DNA of 64,000 nucleotides from Tropicimonas marinistellae (GTDB lineage: Bacteria; Pseudomonadota; Alphaproteobacteria; Rhodobacterales; Rhodobacteraceae). Of this stretch, positions 27,030 to 37,583 are shown piece by piece. Both the position numbers and the translations under genes were made by a program. The stretch is taken from positions 186,001 through 250,000 of the forward strand of contig NZ_LNCI01000001.1 of assembly GCF_001509585.1 (NCBI RefSeq), given 5' to 3'. The stretch's first letter is position 1. Each line of letters opens with the position of its first letter. The notes below the pieces were generated by a model, which was not told where the DNA came from, made no database searches, and was given only the letters and a program-made list of their open reading frames with translations.

Positions 27030-28250
27030 TCAGGAGTACTCGACTGCGTCCTGGTCGACCGCCCAGAGCATGTCGGTCAGCAGGTCGGGGTCGGCTGCGT
27101 GGACGCGGTTCCAGGTGGGTATGAACGGCGTCTCAGCGGGGTTCTCAAGGAAGATGTGCCCAGCAATGACAATGTTTTGGGCAAATAGCTCGATCGACTG
27201 CTCTTCCTTGTGCCTGTCGACCGCAAGCCCGTTCATCTTTGCGTCGTTGTAGTAGCAATCGAGGAGGTCGAGCGCGGATCGGTAGTACGTCGCCTTAAGA
27301 GACCGGAATATCTCTTCGGAAAACACGGTTCCGTCGGCTGCCAGCTTGCGGAAGATCGCCTTGCAGATGTCGATGGACATGCGAGACAATCCGGCCGTGG
27401 AATCCTCCTCGCTCAAAGGCTGGTGTTTGTGATCGTAGGCGTCCGAGATTTCCACCTGGCAGACGGATTTCGGTGCGAGATTTCGCCAAGCCTCGCTCAG
27501 CACGCCGATTTCAAGCCCCCAGTCCGAAGGAATTCGCAGGTCCGCCAGAATGGGCGCGCGCATCGCGAATTCACCGGAGAGCGGGTACCGGAAGCTTCGG
27601 AGGTAATCGAGATAATCGCGGTCGCCCACCACACGTTTCAGTGCGATCAGCAGGGGCGAAACCAGCAGCCGTGTCACCCGTCCGTTGAGCTTCTTGCCGT
27701 CCGTGCGGGGGTAGAAGCCCTTGGCGACTTGGTAGGGGAAGCTCGGATTTGCCACCGGATAGACAAGGCGGGCCAGCATGTCGCGCGAATAGGTAACGAT
27801 ATCGCAATCGTGGATGGCGACCACCGAGCTGTCGGCGCAGGCCAGCAGGTACCCAAGGCAGGTCCAGACGTTCTTTCCCTTGCCCGGTTCGTTCGGTGCG
27901 AGCCCAAGCTCGTCCAGACGCTGTTGGATCGCCAGCATTCGCGGGCTGTCGTTCCAGATCACCACATGGTTTTGCGGCAGAACCGAGAAGAACTGGCGGG
28001 CATGACGGAACTGGGCCTCGTCTGCACGGTCCAGTCCGATGACGATGCGGTGGAGGAACGGCACCTGTGCCAGTTCGTCGAGAATTGCCGGCAGGGCCTC
28101 CCCCTCAAGTTCGGAGAACAGCGATGGCAGGATGAGCGATATCTTCCGGCTGCTTCCGAAGCTCGCGAGTTCGGCCGTAAGCGCTTCCGTGCTCGTCGAA
28201 CGCAGGTTGTGCAGCGTTGCGATGTTTCCGTTCTGGTGGAAGTCGGCCAT
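27030..28250 (-). CDS. GT81-like glycosyltransferase, probable glucosyl-3-phosphoglycerate synthase
   Basis: A 406-residue GT-A enzyme with the metal-binding DxD in VVAIHDCDIVTYS and family segments KGKNVWTCLGYLLACAD, AKGFYPRTDGKKLNGRVTRLLVSPLL and DWGLEIGVLSEAWRN. It resembles glucosyl-3-phosphoglycerate synthases, which join NDP-glucose to 3-phosphoglycerate. Sugar identity (glucose versus mannose) is inferred. The start at 28250 has AGGAG upstream. The phosphatase gene ends 17 bases before it, so both are one operon, and the product would be the compatible solute glucosylglycerate. Confidence 0.82.
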   Translation of the reverse strand: MADFHQNGNIATLHNLRSTSTEALTAELASFGSSRKISLILPSLFSELEGEALPAILDELAQVPFLHRIVIGLDRADEAQFRHARQFFSVLPQNHVVIWNDSPRMLAIQQRLDELGLAPNEPGKGKNVWTCLGYLLACADSSVVAIHDCDIVTYSRDMLARLVYPVANPSFPYQVAKGFYPRTDGKKLNGRVTRLLVSPLLIALKRVVGDRDYLDYLRSFRYPLSGEFAMRAPILADLRIPSDWGLEIGVLSEAWRNLAPKSVCQVEISDAYDHKHQPLSEEDSTAGLSRMSIDICKAIFRKLAADGTVFSEEIFRSLKATYYRSALDLLDCYYNDAKMNGLAVDRHKEEQSIELFAQNIVIAGHIFLENPAETPFIPTWNRVHAADPDLLTDMLWAVDQDAVEYS

Positions 28251-28267
28251 GGGAGGCGTCTCCTGTC

Positions 28268-29041
28268 CTAGATATTCAAGCTGTCGAGGAGGTCGAGCAC
28301 GGCGCTGTTCCATCCCTCAGGTCCCGGTGCAGATGTCCGGTGAATGCGGCCCGCTGCCTCTCCCGGCAGTGGTGGAAGCGGGGTGCCATGCGGATTGGCG
28401 ACGATCACGCCGTAATCGGCCGCCTCGATCATCTCCCGGTCGTTTGGCGCATCTCCGAGTGCCAGTTTCGGCGGATTGTCGTAGCGGGAAGCGACCTCGG
28501 CCATTCGGTCGGCCTTCGTACCGCCGAACGAGAGTGTCAGAAAACGACCTCCGTGGCGGGCGCTGACGCCGAGCGCTTCCAGTTCTTGCAGGAACGAGTC
28601 CAGTTCCGCGTTGCTTCCGTTCCAGAGGCCGGGTTCCGAAAACTGCCGCCTCGAAGCGTTCGCGGCGTCTTCGGGGGCCAAACCTGTTGCCAGCGCGACA
28701 CCGTCAACACCAAGGTCGGCAAAGCCAGCGAAGTGGGCACGCAGATCGGGGGTGACTTGATCGAGGGCCGCGCGCAGACGCGTGTAGTCTGTGTCGCTCT
28801 CCGTGGGGTCGGCTTCAAGAAGGCCGGCGCCATTCTCCACGATCGCCGGATACGCTTCGCAGCCAATTTCGCGACGCAATACGTCGATCTCTACGGCGGT
28901 CTTGGAGGACGCGAGAACCAGGGGTATCGCTGCGGCTCTCAGGCGGTCGAGAGCGGCACGGGCGGGTGCTGGCGAATATGTTGCGTGGTCCAGCAATGTG
29001 CCGTCGAGATCCGAAAAGACGATCAGCGGTGGACGTGTCAT
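28268..29041 (-). CDS. HAD-IIB phosphatase, probable glucosyl/mannosyl-3-phosphoglycerate phosphatase
   Basis: A 257-residue HAD enzyme. Motif I is FSDLDGTLLDH; a Cof-type cap resembles mannosyl-3-phosphoglycerate phosphatases, and motif IV is LALGDAPNDREMIEAADYGVIVANPHG. It would remove the phosphate from glucosyl-3-phosphoglycerate made by the next gene. First gene of the two-gene minus-strand operon. ATG 29041 gives the family N-terminus; longer upstream frames are not conserved-looking. Confidence 0.85.
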   Translation of the reverse strand: MTRPPLIVFSDLDGTLLDHATYSPAPARAALDRLRAAAIPLVLASSKTAVEIDVLRREIGCEAYPAIVENGAGLLEADPTESDTDYTRLRAALDQVTPDLRAHFAGFADLGVDGVALATGLAPEDAANASRRQFSEPGLWNGSNAELDSFLQELEALGVSARHGGRFLTLSFGGTKADRMAEVASRYDNPPKLALGDAPNDREMIEAADYGVIVANPHGTPLPPLPGEAAGRIHRTSAPGPEGWNSAVLDLLDSLNI

Positions 29042-29241
29042 GGGCCGGACTGTATCGCCGTATTTCCAACGCTGCGAGCCCATTCTCGCCTGTCCGTCCA
29101 AACGCCGCACGCCGCGGTGCTTGCTCCGGAGAAGGACCGCCGCAATGGGTTTGGCGCTAGATACCGTTCAATAGCCAAACCGCGGATTCAAGGCTTGTTT
29201 GGGTGGCGCCGGGGCGCGCCAATGCGCCCCGTACGCAATGT

Positions 29242-31221
29242 TCAGAGCGTGATGCGGTAACTCGCGAAGCCGTTGGTGCCGTCGCCGGCCGGTTCGATCT
29301 TTACCGCCTTCACGTCGCCGATATGTTCGGCGGCTTTGGGGCCGGTCTCGAACAGAACGGTCGTACCCGGCATCGGCGCGAAGGACCAGTTATCGTCTGC
29401 CGTTGGGTTGATTGTCCCTTGCTCGACGATGTAGCGCACGATCACGTCGCGGTTGGTGTCCGGCGCTTCGAGGATGGTCGTCTCCGGGCTTGCGCCAGGG
29501 AAGTCACCACCGCCACTCGCACGGTAATTGTTGGTGGCAATGACGAACTCCATGTCGTCTGTCACTGGCTGGCCGTTAAACTCGAGGTTCACGATCCGGC
29601 TGGCATCTGGGTTCAGTTCCTCACCTTTGGGGCCGAACCGCGAAGGTTGCGACAGGTCGATCTGGTAGCTAACGCCGTCGATCACGTCGAAATTGTAGGA
29701 CGGGAACGAGGGGTTCAGCAGAACGGCGTCGGTGCTACCCGGTTCGATCTGGTTGAACATGCCGGCAGAACGCTCCAGCCAGCCCTTGAGCTGCGCGCCG
29801 GTCACCTTCACTGCGCGCACGATATTGGGGTAAAGGTAAAGGTCGGCCACGTTCTTGATTGCGACGTCACCCGGGGCGACATCTGTGTAGTAGTCCGGTC
29901 CGCCGCGACCGCCGGCCTTGAAGGGCGCCGCAGCCGACAGGAGTGGAAGCCCTTCGTACTCCGTGCCCTTGAGCATTTCCCCTACGTACCATTTCTGAGC
30001 GATGGAGACGATCTGTACCGACGGGTCGTCTGCCACGAGTGCGAAGTAGGAATGTAGCGGCGCGGCGGTTTTACCGACGGCGCGCCGTACGTAGGCCAGC
30101 GTTTCTTCGTGCACGTCCTTGACGGCGTCGAGCACTGACTGATCGTCCTCGACCAGGGCGGTGACGGACCGGTCCTCGTTGCGTTTGGAGATGGGGCGCG
30201 CCTCGGTCTCGAAGTTCACGACACGCCAAGCATCGCCGTCGCGTTCCAGCATCAGGTCGATGAGCCCCATGTGCGAGCCCCAGAATCCGCCCATGACCGC
30301 GGGCTTGCCGTGGATTGTGCCCGCATCGGCATCTACCGCGGCGTAGTCGGCATAGGTGGGTGAAGGGAAGACGAGATGCGAGTGCCCCGTCATAACCGCG
30401 TCGATCCCGTCGACGGCGGCCAGCGGAACGGAGGCGTTTTCCATCAGATCGGAACGGTCGGCGGCCCCGATGCCGGAGTGGCTGAGCGCGAGGATGATAT
30501 CGCATCCTTCTTCACGCATTTGTGGCACCCAGGCTTCGGCCGTCGATACGATGTCGCGGCTCTCTACGTTGCCTTCCAGGTGCCGGCGATCCCAGTTCAT
30601 GACTTGCGGTGGGACAAAGCCGATGAGACCGACGCGAATGGGGTGTTTCGTGCCATCGCCCATCTCGATTTCGCGTTCGAGAATCACGTAGGGTTTCAGG
30701 AGCGTGGTGTCCTGGGTTGGTTCTGCCCCCATCTTCTTCGCAATATTCGCACAGACGACGGGGAATTCGGCCCCGGCCAACGACTTCTCAAGGAAATCCA
30801 GGCCGTAGTTGAACTCGTGGTTGCCGAGCGTCGAAGCGTCGAAGCCGGCAGCATTCATCGCGCTAATGATCGGATGCATGTCGCCTTCTTTCATGCCCCG
30901 CTCATAGGCGATGTAGTCGCCCATCGGGTTTCCCTGAAGGAAGTCGCCATTGTCGACGAGCATGGAGTTGGTGGCCTCGGCCCGGATGCCGTCGATAATC
31001 GTCGCGGTTCGCGACAGGCCCACGGTGTCGACGGCCCGGTCGGAATAGTAGTCGTACGGGTAGACGTGAACGTGCAGGTCTGTTGTTTCCATGATCCGCA
31101 AATGCGCTTGGTTGGAGGCGGCGCGTGCGGAGAAGGGATGGAGAGTAATCAAGGAGGCCCCTGCAATGCTGCCCGCCAGGAAGCCGCGGCGGGAAATGTC
31201 GAACTTGTTCATGCGTTTCAT
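29242..31221 (-). CDS. cpdB: 2',3'-cyclic-nucleotide 2'-phosphodiesterase/3'-nucleotidase, Tat-exported
   Basis: A 659-residue periplasmic metallophosphatase. A twin-arginine signal (SRRGFLAG) leads the metallophosphoesterase domain with [34 protein letters not shown] and MTGHSHLVF. The 5'-nucleotidase C-terminal substrate domain follows ([21 protein letters not shown]). It hydrolyses 2',3'-cyclic nucleotides and 3'-nucleotides to nucleosides for uptake and phosphate recovery. ATG 31221 is chosen because GGGGTG lies just upstream; ATGs at 31212 and 31233 are alternatives. It diverges from nudC over about 220 bases. Confidence 0.92.
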   Translation of the reverse strand: MKRMNKFDISRRGFLAGSIAGASLITLHPFSARAASNQAHLRIMETTDLHVHVYPYDYYSDRAVDTVGLSRTATIIDGIRAEATNSMLVDNGDFLQGNPMGDYIAYERGMKEGDMHPIISAMNAAGFDASTLGNHEFNYGLDFLEKSLAGAEFPVVCANIAKKMGAEPTQDTTLLKPYVILEREIEMGDGTKHPIRVGLIGFVPPQVMNWDRRHLEGNVESRDIVSTAEAWVPQMREEGCDIILALSHSGIGAADRSDLMENASVPLAAVDGIDAVMTGHSHLVFPSPTYADYAAVDADAGTIHGKPAVMGGFWGSHMGLIDLMLERDGDAWRVVNFETEARPISKRNEDRSVTALVEDDQSVLDAVKDVHEETLAYVRRAVGKTAAPLHSYFALVADDPSVQIVSIAQKWYVGEMLKGTEYEGLPLLSAAAPFKAGGRGGPDYYTDVAPGDVAIKNVADLYLYPNIVRAVKVTGAQLKGWLERSAGMFNQIEPGSTDAVLLNPSFPSYNFDVIDGVSYQIDLSQPSRFGPKGEELNPDASRIVNLEFNGQPVTDDMEFVIATNNYRASGGGDFPGASPETTILEAPDTNRDVIVRYIVEQGTINPTADDNWSFAPMPGTTVLFETGPKAAEHIGDVKAVKIEPAGDGTNGFASYRITL

Positions 31222-31444
31222 AGAGCACCCCATCTGATTGCAAAGCGAGTGGCGGGATACCTCCGACGCATCACACGCAGATGAATGTCCGGAACTGTCC
31301 CAACGTCAACGTCTTTTTCCGAAACGACTATAGCAGGTTTCGTGCGAGGAGTCGGTGGGGCTGGCGAATATCTCCGGCAGGCGAATTGCGTCGCGTTTGA
31401 AGCCATGCGATTGCAGCTTCAAGCAAGTTTGGGGACATGTGCCA

Positions 31445-32413
31445 ATGCGACTGGCGGAGACTGTGACTTTTGGTGGCGGCGGGCTGGACAGAGCCGCCCA
31501 TATCAGGCGGGACAACGACGCATTGGCGCACCTTCTAAGCACGCCGGATGCACGGATTTTGCCGATGTGGCGATCCAAACCCTTGGTTCAGGGCGGCGAC
31601 GCGTTGGTGCTTGCGCCGGTTCCCGACCGGTCCCTGTTGCGCGGTTTTTTCCAGGAAGTGCCCTTCTTTCTGGGAAAGGCGGATGGGGCCGCCTGGTTTG
31701 CTCAGGATGTTTCCAGCTGGGAGCCCGAAGGGCAGGATACAGCGACGGTCGGTGCTTTCGTCGACCCCACGGAGCAACACTTCCCGGACTTGCCGGAGGA
31801 CTGCCGATTCGTGGAGTTGCGCGCGGTCATGGCGCGGCTATCCCCGTTGGATGCAGAACTGGCGGCGACGGCGCGAGCGTTGATCGAGTGGCACCGCGCG
31901 CATCGGTTCTGCGCCCGGTGCGGTGCGGGGTCCACGCCGGTCGAAGCCGGTTGGCAACGAAAGTGCACGACCTGCGGCAGACTTCATTTTCCTCGAACCG
32001 ACCCGGTCGTGATCATGTTGATCACGCATGGGAACTCTGTACTGATGGGGCGCAGCCCGGGTTGGCCGGAGGGCATGTTTTCGTTGCTCGCCGGATTTGT
32101 GGAACCGGGTGAGACGCTTGAAGCGGCAGTGCGCCGCGAAGTGTTCGAGGAAGCCGGTGTGTCTGTCGGCGCGGTGTCGTATCTGGCGTCTCAGCCCTGG
32201 CCGTTCCCTGCGTCGCTGATGATTGGGTGCCGTGGCGATGCGCTGACGCGCGACATCTGCGTTGATCCTGCCGAGATCGAGGAGGCGCTATGGGTCAGTC
32301 GAGAAGAAATGCTGTCGGTTATGGCTGGCGACCACGCCACTATCCGGACGGGCCGCGAAGGCGCGATTGCACGCTTCCTGCTCTCGAACTGGCTTGCGGA
32401 CCGGTTGGATTGA
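31445..32413 (+). CDS. nudC: NADH pyrophosphatase NudC (Nudix)
   Basis: A 322-residue protein with a zinc ribbon (CARCGAGST, CTTCG) and the Nudix box GFVEPGETLEAAVRREVFEEAGV. Directly after lies the NudC-specific SQPWPFPAS. It hydrolyses NADH to NMNH and AMP and can remove NAD caps from RNA. The start at 31445 (MRLAETVTF) gives the usual length; earlier in-frame ATGs would add unrelated sequence. A separate promoter serves the divergent cpdB. Confidence 0.95.
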   Translation: MRLAETVTFGGGGLDRAAHIRRDNDALAHLLSTPDARILPMWRSKPLVQGGDALVLAPVPDRSLLRGFFQEVPFFLGKADGAAWFAQDVSSWEPEGQDTATVGAFVDPTEQHFPDLPEDCRFVELRAVMARLSPLDAELAATARALIEWHRAHRFCARCGAGSTPVEAGWQRKCTTCGRLHFPRTDPVVIMLITHGNSVLMGRSPGWPEGMFSLLAGFVEPGETLEAAVRREVFEEAGVSVGAVSYLASQPWPFPASLMIGCRGDALTRDICVDPAEIEEALWVSREEMLSVMAGDHATIRTGREGAIARFLLSNWLADRLD

Positions 32414-32456
32414 CGCGAAACAACCCTCAAGTGGCCGTATCCTACAGAGGCAGTGC

Positions 32457-32909
32457 ATGAAGTTTTCGACTCGTGACGAAATCGAAGCGCCGGCCGATCG
32501 GGTGTGGGCAGCGCTGACGAATGCCGAGATGTTCGAACAGGCGGCGCGGTCGCGCGGCGCAGAGGTGATCCGGCATCCGGAGCCGCAGAACTTCGGAGTG
32601 GGCACGTCTTGGACGACCCATTTTGAGTTTCGCGGGGTCAGGCGCAAACTCTTTACGGAGGTGGTCTCCTGTGATGCGCCCGGGCTTTTGGTGTTCGAGT
32701 CCAACGTCGGCGGCGTCGACGTCTTGGCGCGGTTCGAACTTGAACCCTTGGGGAATGCCCGAACCAGAATGGGAACCTCCCTCGACATGACAGCACGGTC
32801 AATTCCGGGCCGCATTCTGATTCAGACGTTGAAGCTCGGAAAAACCACGCTCAATCAGAAGTTTCGCCGGCGGATGCGTCGATTTGCGCGTTACCTCGGC
32901 AGGACCTAG
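32457..32909 (+). CDS. SRPBCC (START-like) domain protein
   Basis: A 150-residue single-domain protein with the Bet v1-like pattern: MKFSTRDEIEAPADRVWAAL, a middle beta-sheet (VGTSWTTHFEFRGVRR), and a C-terminal amphipathic helix. SRPBCC domains bind hydrophobic ligands in a deep cavity; no ligand or enzymatic residue is evident. AGAGG precedes the ATG. It lies 43 bases after nudC on the same strand and may share its transcript. Confidence 0.75.
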   Translation: MKFSTRDEIEAPADRVWAALTNAEMFEQAARSRGAEVIRHPEPQNFGVGTSWTTHFEFRGVRRKLFTEVVSCDAPGLLVFESNVGGVDVLARFELEPLGNARTRMGTSLDMTARSIPGRILIQTLKLGKTTLNQKFRRRMRRFARYLGRT

Positions 32910-32925
32910 TTCGAGTTTTGAGGCA

Positions 32926-33762
32926 TCAGTGGCGTTTCGGGTCGGCAGGATAAACTCCTAGGACGTCGAGACGATCGGTGAAGTAATCCAACTCGTCCAG
33001 CGCGAGTTTGACGCCGGGATCGTCCGGATGGCCCTCGATATCGGCGTAGAACTGCGTCGCGGAAAACGAACCGTCCACCATGTAGCTTTCGAGCTTCGTC
33101 ATGTTTACGCCGTTGGTGGCGAAACCACCGAGCGCTTTGTAGAGCGCAGCCGGGATGTTCCTGACCCTGAAGACAAACGTGGTCATCATGCTGTCACCGC
33201 GCGGCGTGTGGTCGGGCTTTTCGGACATTATTAGAAAGCGCGTCGTGTTGTGCGCCTGATCTTCGATATGCCGGGCGAGAATCTCGAGCCCGTAGGCTTC
33301 CGCCGCAAGGTCGGAGGCCAAGGCGCCAACATTTCGGAGCCCTCGGCGGGCGATGTCTGCCGCGGCGCCGGCGCTGTCCGCAGCCGGCTCGCCTCGAATG
33401 CCGAACTGGTCGAGAAAATTCTGACACTGCGGCAAAAGGACGAGGTGGGCGCGCACTGTTTCAATCTCGTCTATGTGCACGCCTGGCATCGCCATCAGAC
33501 TGATATGAACCCGTACGAAGGCCTCATCGACGATGTGCAGCCCGCTTTCCGGCAGGAGTCGGTGAATATCGGCCACTCTGCCATAGGTGGTGTTTTCCAC
33601 CGGAAGCATGGCGAGTTCCGCAGCGCCGCTCTGGACGGCACGTATCGTGTCTTCAAAGCTCCGGCATGGCAGGGGCTCGTAGCCCGGACGCGCGTCGTGA
33701 CAGGCTTGGTGCGAATAGGCACCAAGTTCTCCTTGGAAAGCGATGCGGGGGCGGTCTGTCAT
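32926..33762 (-). CDS. pheA: Prephenate dehydratase, monofunctional
   Basis: A 278-residue enzyme. The PDT domain starts with IAFQGELGAYSHQAC and includes MLPVENTTYGRV and the catalytic TTRF motif (AHNTTRFLIM). A C-terminal ACT domain binds phenylalanine for feedback inhibition (the ESRP signature is ESYM here). It makes phenylpyruvate from prephenate. Chorismate mutase is not fused. The 3' end faces the SRPBCC gene at 16 bases. Confidence 0.94.
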   Translation of the reverse strand: MTDRPRIAFQGELGAYSHQACHDARPGYEPLPCRSFEDTIRAVQSGAAELAMLPVENTTYGRVADIHRLLPESGLHIVDEAFVRVHISLMAMPGVHIDEIETVRAHLVLLPQCQNFLDQFGIRGEPAADSAGAAADIARRGLRNVGALASDLAAEAYGLEILARHIEDQAHNTTRFLIMSEKPDHTPRGDSMMTTFVFRVRNIPAALYKALGGFATNGVNMTKLESYMVDGSFSATQFYADIEGHPDDPGVKLALDELDYFTDRLDVLGVYPADPKRH

Positions 33763-33886
33763 TGATCTTTCGCGGATATATTCAAGTTGATGCGACGATA
33801 TGGCGGCCAGTCGCGTAAACTACACCTTGCGCGATAGGCCCGGAAACATGATAGATGCGCGAAACGTTCATTTAGCGGGATGCGAC

Positions 33887-34402
33887 ATGTTCGACACGAT
33901 GACCCTCACCAAGACCGTCGGCGCCCTTTGCGGCTCCCTTTTGGTCTACCTCCTTGGCGTTTGGGCCGCCGAAATCCTGTTTCACGTCGGTGGCGGTCAC
34001 GGCGATGATCACGCTCAGGCCTATGTGATCGACACCGGCGACGGTGGGGGCCATGGCGCCGAAGAGGCCGAAGAGGTCGATTTCGAAGCCCTCCTTGCCA
34101 ACGCGGATGTCTCGAAAGGCGAGAAGCTCTTCAAGAAATGTCAGGCTTGCCACGTTCTTGACGAAGGCGTGAACAAGACCGGTCCGACGCTGCATAACAT
34201 CGTTGGCCGCGAGGTCGACGCGATTGCGGACTTCGCTTACTCCGGGGCGCTGATTGCTGTGGCCGATGTCTGGACCCCGGAAAACCTCGATGGCTTCCTG
34301 GAAAACCCGAAGAGCTTTGCTCCGGGAACCAAGATGTCCTTCGCCGGCTTCAAGAAGGCAGAGGAACGCGCCGATATCATAGCGTACCTGCAAGCCAACT
34401 GA
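33887..34402 (+). CDS. Membrane-anchored cytochrome c (cytochrome cy/c552 type)
   Basis: A 171-residue protein with one N-terminal anchor helix (LTKTVGALCGSLLVYLLGVWAAEIL) and an acidic, His-rich linker (HVGGGHGDDHAQAY to EEAEEVDFEALLA). A class I cytochrome c domain follows with CQACH, GPTLHNIVGR and the Met ligand near FAPGTKMSFAG. This is the layout of Rhodobacter cytochrome cy and Paracoccus CycM, which carry electrons from bc1 to oxidases without leaving the membrane. It would suit the cbb3 oxidase encoded 10 kb away. Confidence 0.88.
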   Translation: MFDTMTLTKTVGALCGSLLVYLLGVWAAEILFHVGGGHGDDHAQAYVIDTGDGGGHGAEEAEEVDFEALLANADVSKGEKLFKKCQACHVLDEGVNKTGPTLHNIVGREVDAIADFAYSGALIAVADVWTPENLDGFLENPKSFAPGTKMSFAGFKKAEERADIIAYLQAN

Positions 34403-34438
34403 GGCATCACCGCTCCATGGAGCGGCTGTATTTCCGGC

Positions 34439-34473
34439 AATGCCCGCGCTCTCCGGAGGGAGGCGCGGGCATT
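34439..34473. terminator. Large hairpin downstream of the cytochrome cy-like gene
   Basis: AATGCCCGCGC and GCGCGGGCATT form a perfect 11-bp stem around a 13-base loop that itself contains CTCCGGAG. A smaller palindrome CCGCTCCATGGAGCGG lies at 34410-34425, followed by CTGTATTT, and may be the actual termination signal. Confidence 0.5.
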
Positions 34474-34581
34474 CGCGTCAATCACGGGGTGTCACGCAAT
34501 CGCAACTTGATAATCCGGTCGTCGCATAGGTAGGTAAACGGTCAAGTAGTACTGGACGGAACTCCTCAAAGGGACCTGCCT

Positions 34582-36498
34582 ATGCGAATTCGGAAAGCCG
34601 GGGCGATTGCACGTATCCCAACATGTCACATGGCCGGGATTCGTGCCATTTTCACCGGGGTTGCGCTAGTCGCGGCGTGTTCTGCGACCGCCGATACCTC
34701 CGACACGGTCATTTCCACCCACGGTTACTCCTTTTTTGGCGAACTTGCCTATCCGGCAGACTACCAGCATTTCGATTTTGTGAACCCCGACGCGCCGAAG
34801 GGCGGGGAACTGGCAATCGGGGCATCCGGCACTTTCGACAGTCTCAATCCCTACTCGCGCAAAGGACGTGCTGGCGCGCTGACCTCGATCCAGTACGATT
34901 CGCTTATCGAAAGCGTCGAGGATCAGGTTGGCCAGTACTACGGCATCCTCGCCGAAAGCCTCGAATATCCCGAAGACAAGTCGTGGGTTATATTCCACAT
35001 GCGGCCCGAGGCGACATTCTGGGATGGCACGCCGGTGACGGCCGAAGATGTGGTCTACAGCCACAAACTGTTTATCACCCAGGGTCTTCCGTCCTATGCG
35101 GCAGCAGTCGGTGAGATGGTGACGAGCGCGGAGGCGCTGGACGATCACACGGTGAAATTCACCTTCAATACCGAACTGACCAAACGGTCCCGTATCGAGA
35201 CCGTGGGTTCCACCACGGTGTTTTCCAAAGCGTGGTTCGAGGCTGACGAATCCCGCCGGCTCGACGAGCCGCGGCTGGAGGTCGCCGTCGGATCCGGGCC
35301 GTACCAGCTCGACAGCTTCGATGTGAACCGGCAAATCGTCTACAAGCGGCGCGAAGACTATTGGGGCGCGGACCTCCCGTACAATCGCGGCCGTTACAAC
35401 TACGACACGATCCGCGTTGAGTACTTCGCTGATCAGACCGCTCTGTTCGAAGCGTTCAAAGCGGGAGAATATACCTTCCGCACAGAAAGCGATCCAAAGG
35501 TCTGGGCTTCCAACTACGATTTCCCGAAGGTGAAGAACGGCGCGATCAAGCTGGAGGAGATCACGGACGGCAGCCCGGCCACGCCCTCCGGGTTCGTTTT
35601 CAATCTCGCGAAACCACAACTGCAGGACAAGCGCGTGCGCGAGGCTATATCGCTGGCGTTCAACTTCGAATGGACGAACCAGTCGCTGCTATATGGTCTC
35701 TATGCGCCAAGGTCCTCCTTTGTTCAGGGAACGCATATCGAGGCGATGGGCGTGCCCGAGGGTGCGGAGCTGGAGTTCCTCCAGTCGCTCGGCGACGTGG
35801 TGCCGGAGGACCTGCTGGCAGAGCCTGTCCGGGTCATGCACGAATCCAACCCGGGGAACGTGTCCGACCGGCGGAACCTGCGCCAAGCCTCGCGCTTGCT
35901 GGAAGAAGCCGGGTGGACGGCGGGGTCGGACGGGATGAGGCGCAATGCCGACGGCAAGACGCTCGCGGTGAACCTATTGATCCCGACGAATATCCAGGCC
36001 TCGGTCGAGTCGATGCACGAGGTTTTCGTGCAAAACCTGCGGCAGATCGGCGTGGATGCGACCTTCGAGAAGGTCGACCCGTCACAATACACCCTTCGCC
36101 GGCGCGACCGCGATTACGACATCCTCTATTCGACCCGCTATAGCTCGTTCCTGTCGACAGGGGGCGGTCTGAGCCAGATGTACGGATCCAAGGAAGCGGC
36201 CTTCAGCCTCTTCAATCCTGCGGGGCTCGCCAGCCCGCTGGTCGATGCGATCATTGATGCATCGTTCGAAGCGCAGTCTCAGCAGGAGACCGATGTTGCG
36301 CTCATGGCGCTTGATCGGGCGCTGCGATATGAGCTTTTCGTGATACCAGACGGTTATATTCCTGACTATTGGGTCGCGTCGTACGATATGTACGAATACC
36401 CGGAAAACCTGCCAGCCTACGATCTGGGCTATCTCAGCTTCTGGTGGGTGAACCCCGACAAGGCAACGGCACTCAAAGAGGCGGGCGCGCTGAAATAA
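34582..36498 (+). CDS. yejA: Peptide ABC transporter substrate-binding protein (YejA/microcin-C type)
   Basis: A 638-residue solute-binding protein of the oligopeptide (SBP family 5) class. It carries an N-terminal signal with a Cys-containing stretch (LVAACSATA), and the family segments [24 protein letters not shown] and [23 protein letters not shown]. The long form and the yejBEF genes behind it fit YejA, which binds peptides and, in enterobacteria, microcin C. The next gene begins 1 base after its stop. Confidence 0.9.
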   Translation: MRIRKAGAIARIPTCHMAGIRAIFTGVALVAACSATADTSDTVISTHGYSFFGELAYPADYQHFDFVNPDAPKGGELAIGASGTFDSLNPYSRKGRAGALTSIQYDSLIESVEDQVGQYYGILAESLEYPEDKSWVIFHMRPEATFWDGTPVTAEDVVYSHKLFITQGLPSYAAAVGEMVTSAEALDDHTVKFTFNTELTKRSRIETVGSTTVFSKAWFEADESRRLDEPRLEVAVGSGPYQLDSFDVNRQIVYKRREDYWGADLPYNRGRYNYDTIRVEYFADQTALFEAFKAGEYTFRTESDPKVWASNYDFPKVKNGAIKLEEITDGSPATPSGFVFNLAKPQLQDKRVREAISLAFNFEWTNQSLLYGLYAPRSSFVQGTHIEAMGVPEGAELEFLQSLGDVVPEDLLAEPVRVMHESNPGNVSDRRNLRQASRLLEEAGWTAGSDGMRRNADGKTLAVNLLIPTNIQASVESMHEVFVQNLRQIGVDATFEKVDPSQYTLRRRDRDYDILYSTRYSSFLSTGGGLSQMYGSKEAAFSLFNPAGLASPLVDAIIDASFEAQSQQETDVALMALDRALRYELFVIPDGYIPDYWVASYDMYEYPENLPAYDLGYLSFWWVNPDKATALKEAGALK

Positions 36499-36499
36499 C

Positions 36500-37582
36500 A
36501 TGGGCGCCTATATCCTCCGCCGGCTACTGCTCATCATCCCGACGCTGTTCGGGATCATGCTGATCAACTTCACGCTCATCCAGTTCGTCCCAGGCGGGCC
36601 GATCGAACAGGTGATTGCCCAGCTCGAAGGGCAGGGCGACGTCTTCGAGGGGTTCTCGGGGGCTGGCAGCGGCGGTGCGGAACTTGAGACGGCCAATGAA
36701 GACTACATCGGCGCCCGAGGTCTGCCGCCGGAGTTCATCGCGCAACTCGAAAAGGAATTCGGATTCGACAAGCCGCCGGTGGAGCGCTTCTTCACCATGC
36801 TGGGCAACTACATGCGCTTCGATTTCGGCGACAGTTACTTCCGCTCTATCTCTGTGGTCGATCTCGTTTTGGAGAAGATGCCGGTGTCGATCACACTGGG
36901 GTTATGGTCCACGGTGATCGCCTATCTGGTGTCGATTCCACTCGGTATCCGCAAGGCCGTAAAGGACGGAACATCCTTCGACACCTGGACGTCCGGGATT
37001 ATCATCGTGGCCTACGCGATCCCCGGTTTTCTCTTCGCCATCCTGCTGCTTGTCCTTTTCGCAGGAGGATCCTACTGGCAGATCTTCCCGCTCCGCGGGC
37101 TGACCTCAGAAAACTGGCATGAGCTGAGCCTTCTGGGGAAGATCGGCGACTATTTCTGGCACATCACGCTACCCGTCGTCGCCTCAACGATTTCGAGTTT
37201 TGCCACGCTGACCCTGTTAACGAAGAACTCGTTTCTCGATGAGATCAAGAAGCAATACGTGATCACCGCCAAGGCAAAGGGGTTGAGCGAATCCGGGGTT
37301 CTCTATGGCCACGTATTCCGCAACGCGATGCTGATCGTGATCGCCGGGTTCCCGGCAGCTTTTCTGGGCGTCTTCTTCGGGGCATCGATCATTATCGAGA
37401 CGATCTTCTCGTTGGACGGGCTGGGTCGGCTCGGGTTCGAGGCTGCTGTAGCGCGCGACTATCCCATCGTTTTCGGCACGCTCTATGTCTTCGGTCTGAT
37501 CGGGCTGCTGGTCGGACTTCTGTCCGACCTGATGTACGTCCTTGTTGATCCTCGGATCGACTTCGAAAGCCGGCGGGTGTGA
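36500..37582 (+). CDS. yejB: Peptide ABC transporter permease YejB
   Basis: A 360-residue permease starting [34 protein letters not shown], as in DppB/YejB. An extended first periplasmic loop is typical of YejB. The EAA-like cytoplasmic motif reads [22 protein letters not shown]. It is paired with YejE. Second gene of the yejABEF operon with 1-base spacing. Confidence 0.94.
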   Translation: MGAYILRRLLLIIPTLFGIMLINFTLIQFVPGGPIEQVIAQLEGQGDVFEGFSGAGSGGAELETANEDYIGARGLPPEFIAQLEKEFGFDKPPVERFFTMLGNYMRFDFGDSYFRSISVVDLVLEKMPVSITLGLWSTVIAYLVSIPLGIRKAVKDGTSFDTWTSGIIIVAYAIPGFLFAILLLVLFAGGSYWQIFPLRGLTSENWHELSLLGKIGDYFWHITLPVVASTISSFATLTLLTKNSFLDEIKKQYVITAKAKGLSESGVLYGHVFRNAMLIVIAGFPAAFLGVFFGASIIIETIFSLDGLGRLGFEAAVARDYPIVFGTLYVFGLIGLLVGLLSDLMYVLVDPRIDFESRRV

Positions 37583-37583
37583 C

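Noticed and set aside
34410-34425. CCGCTCCATGGAGCGG as a transcription-factor operator
   Set aside because: It lies just after the cytochrome stop codon and beside a larger hairpin, so a 3'-end RNA structure is more likely.
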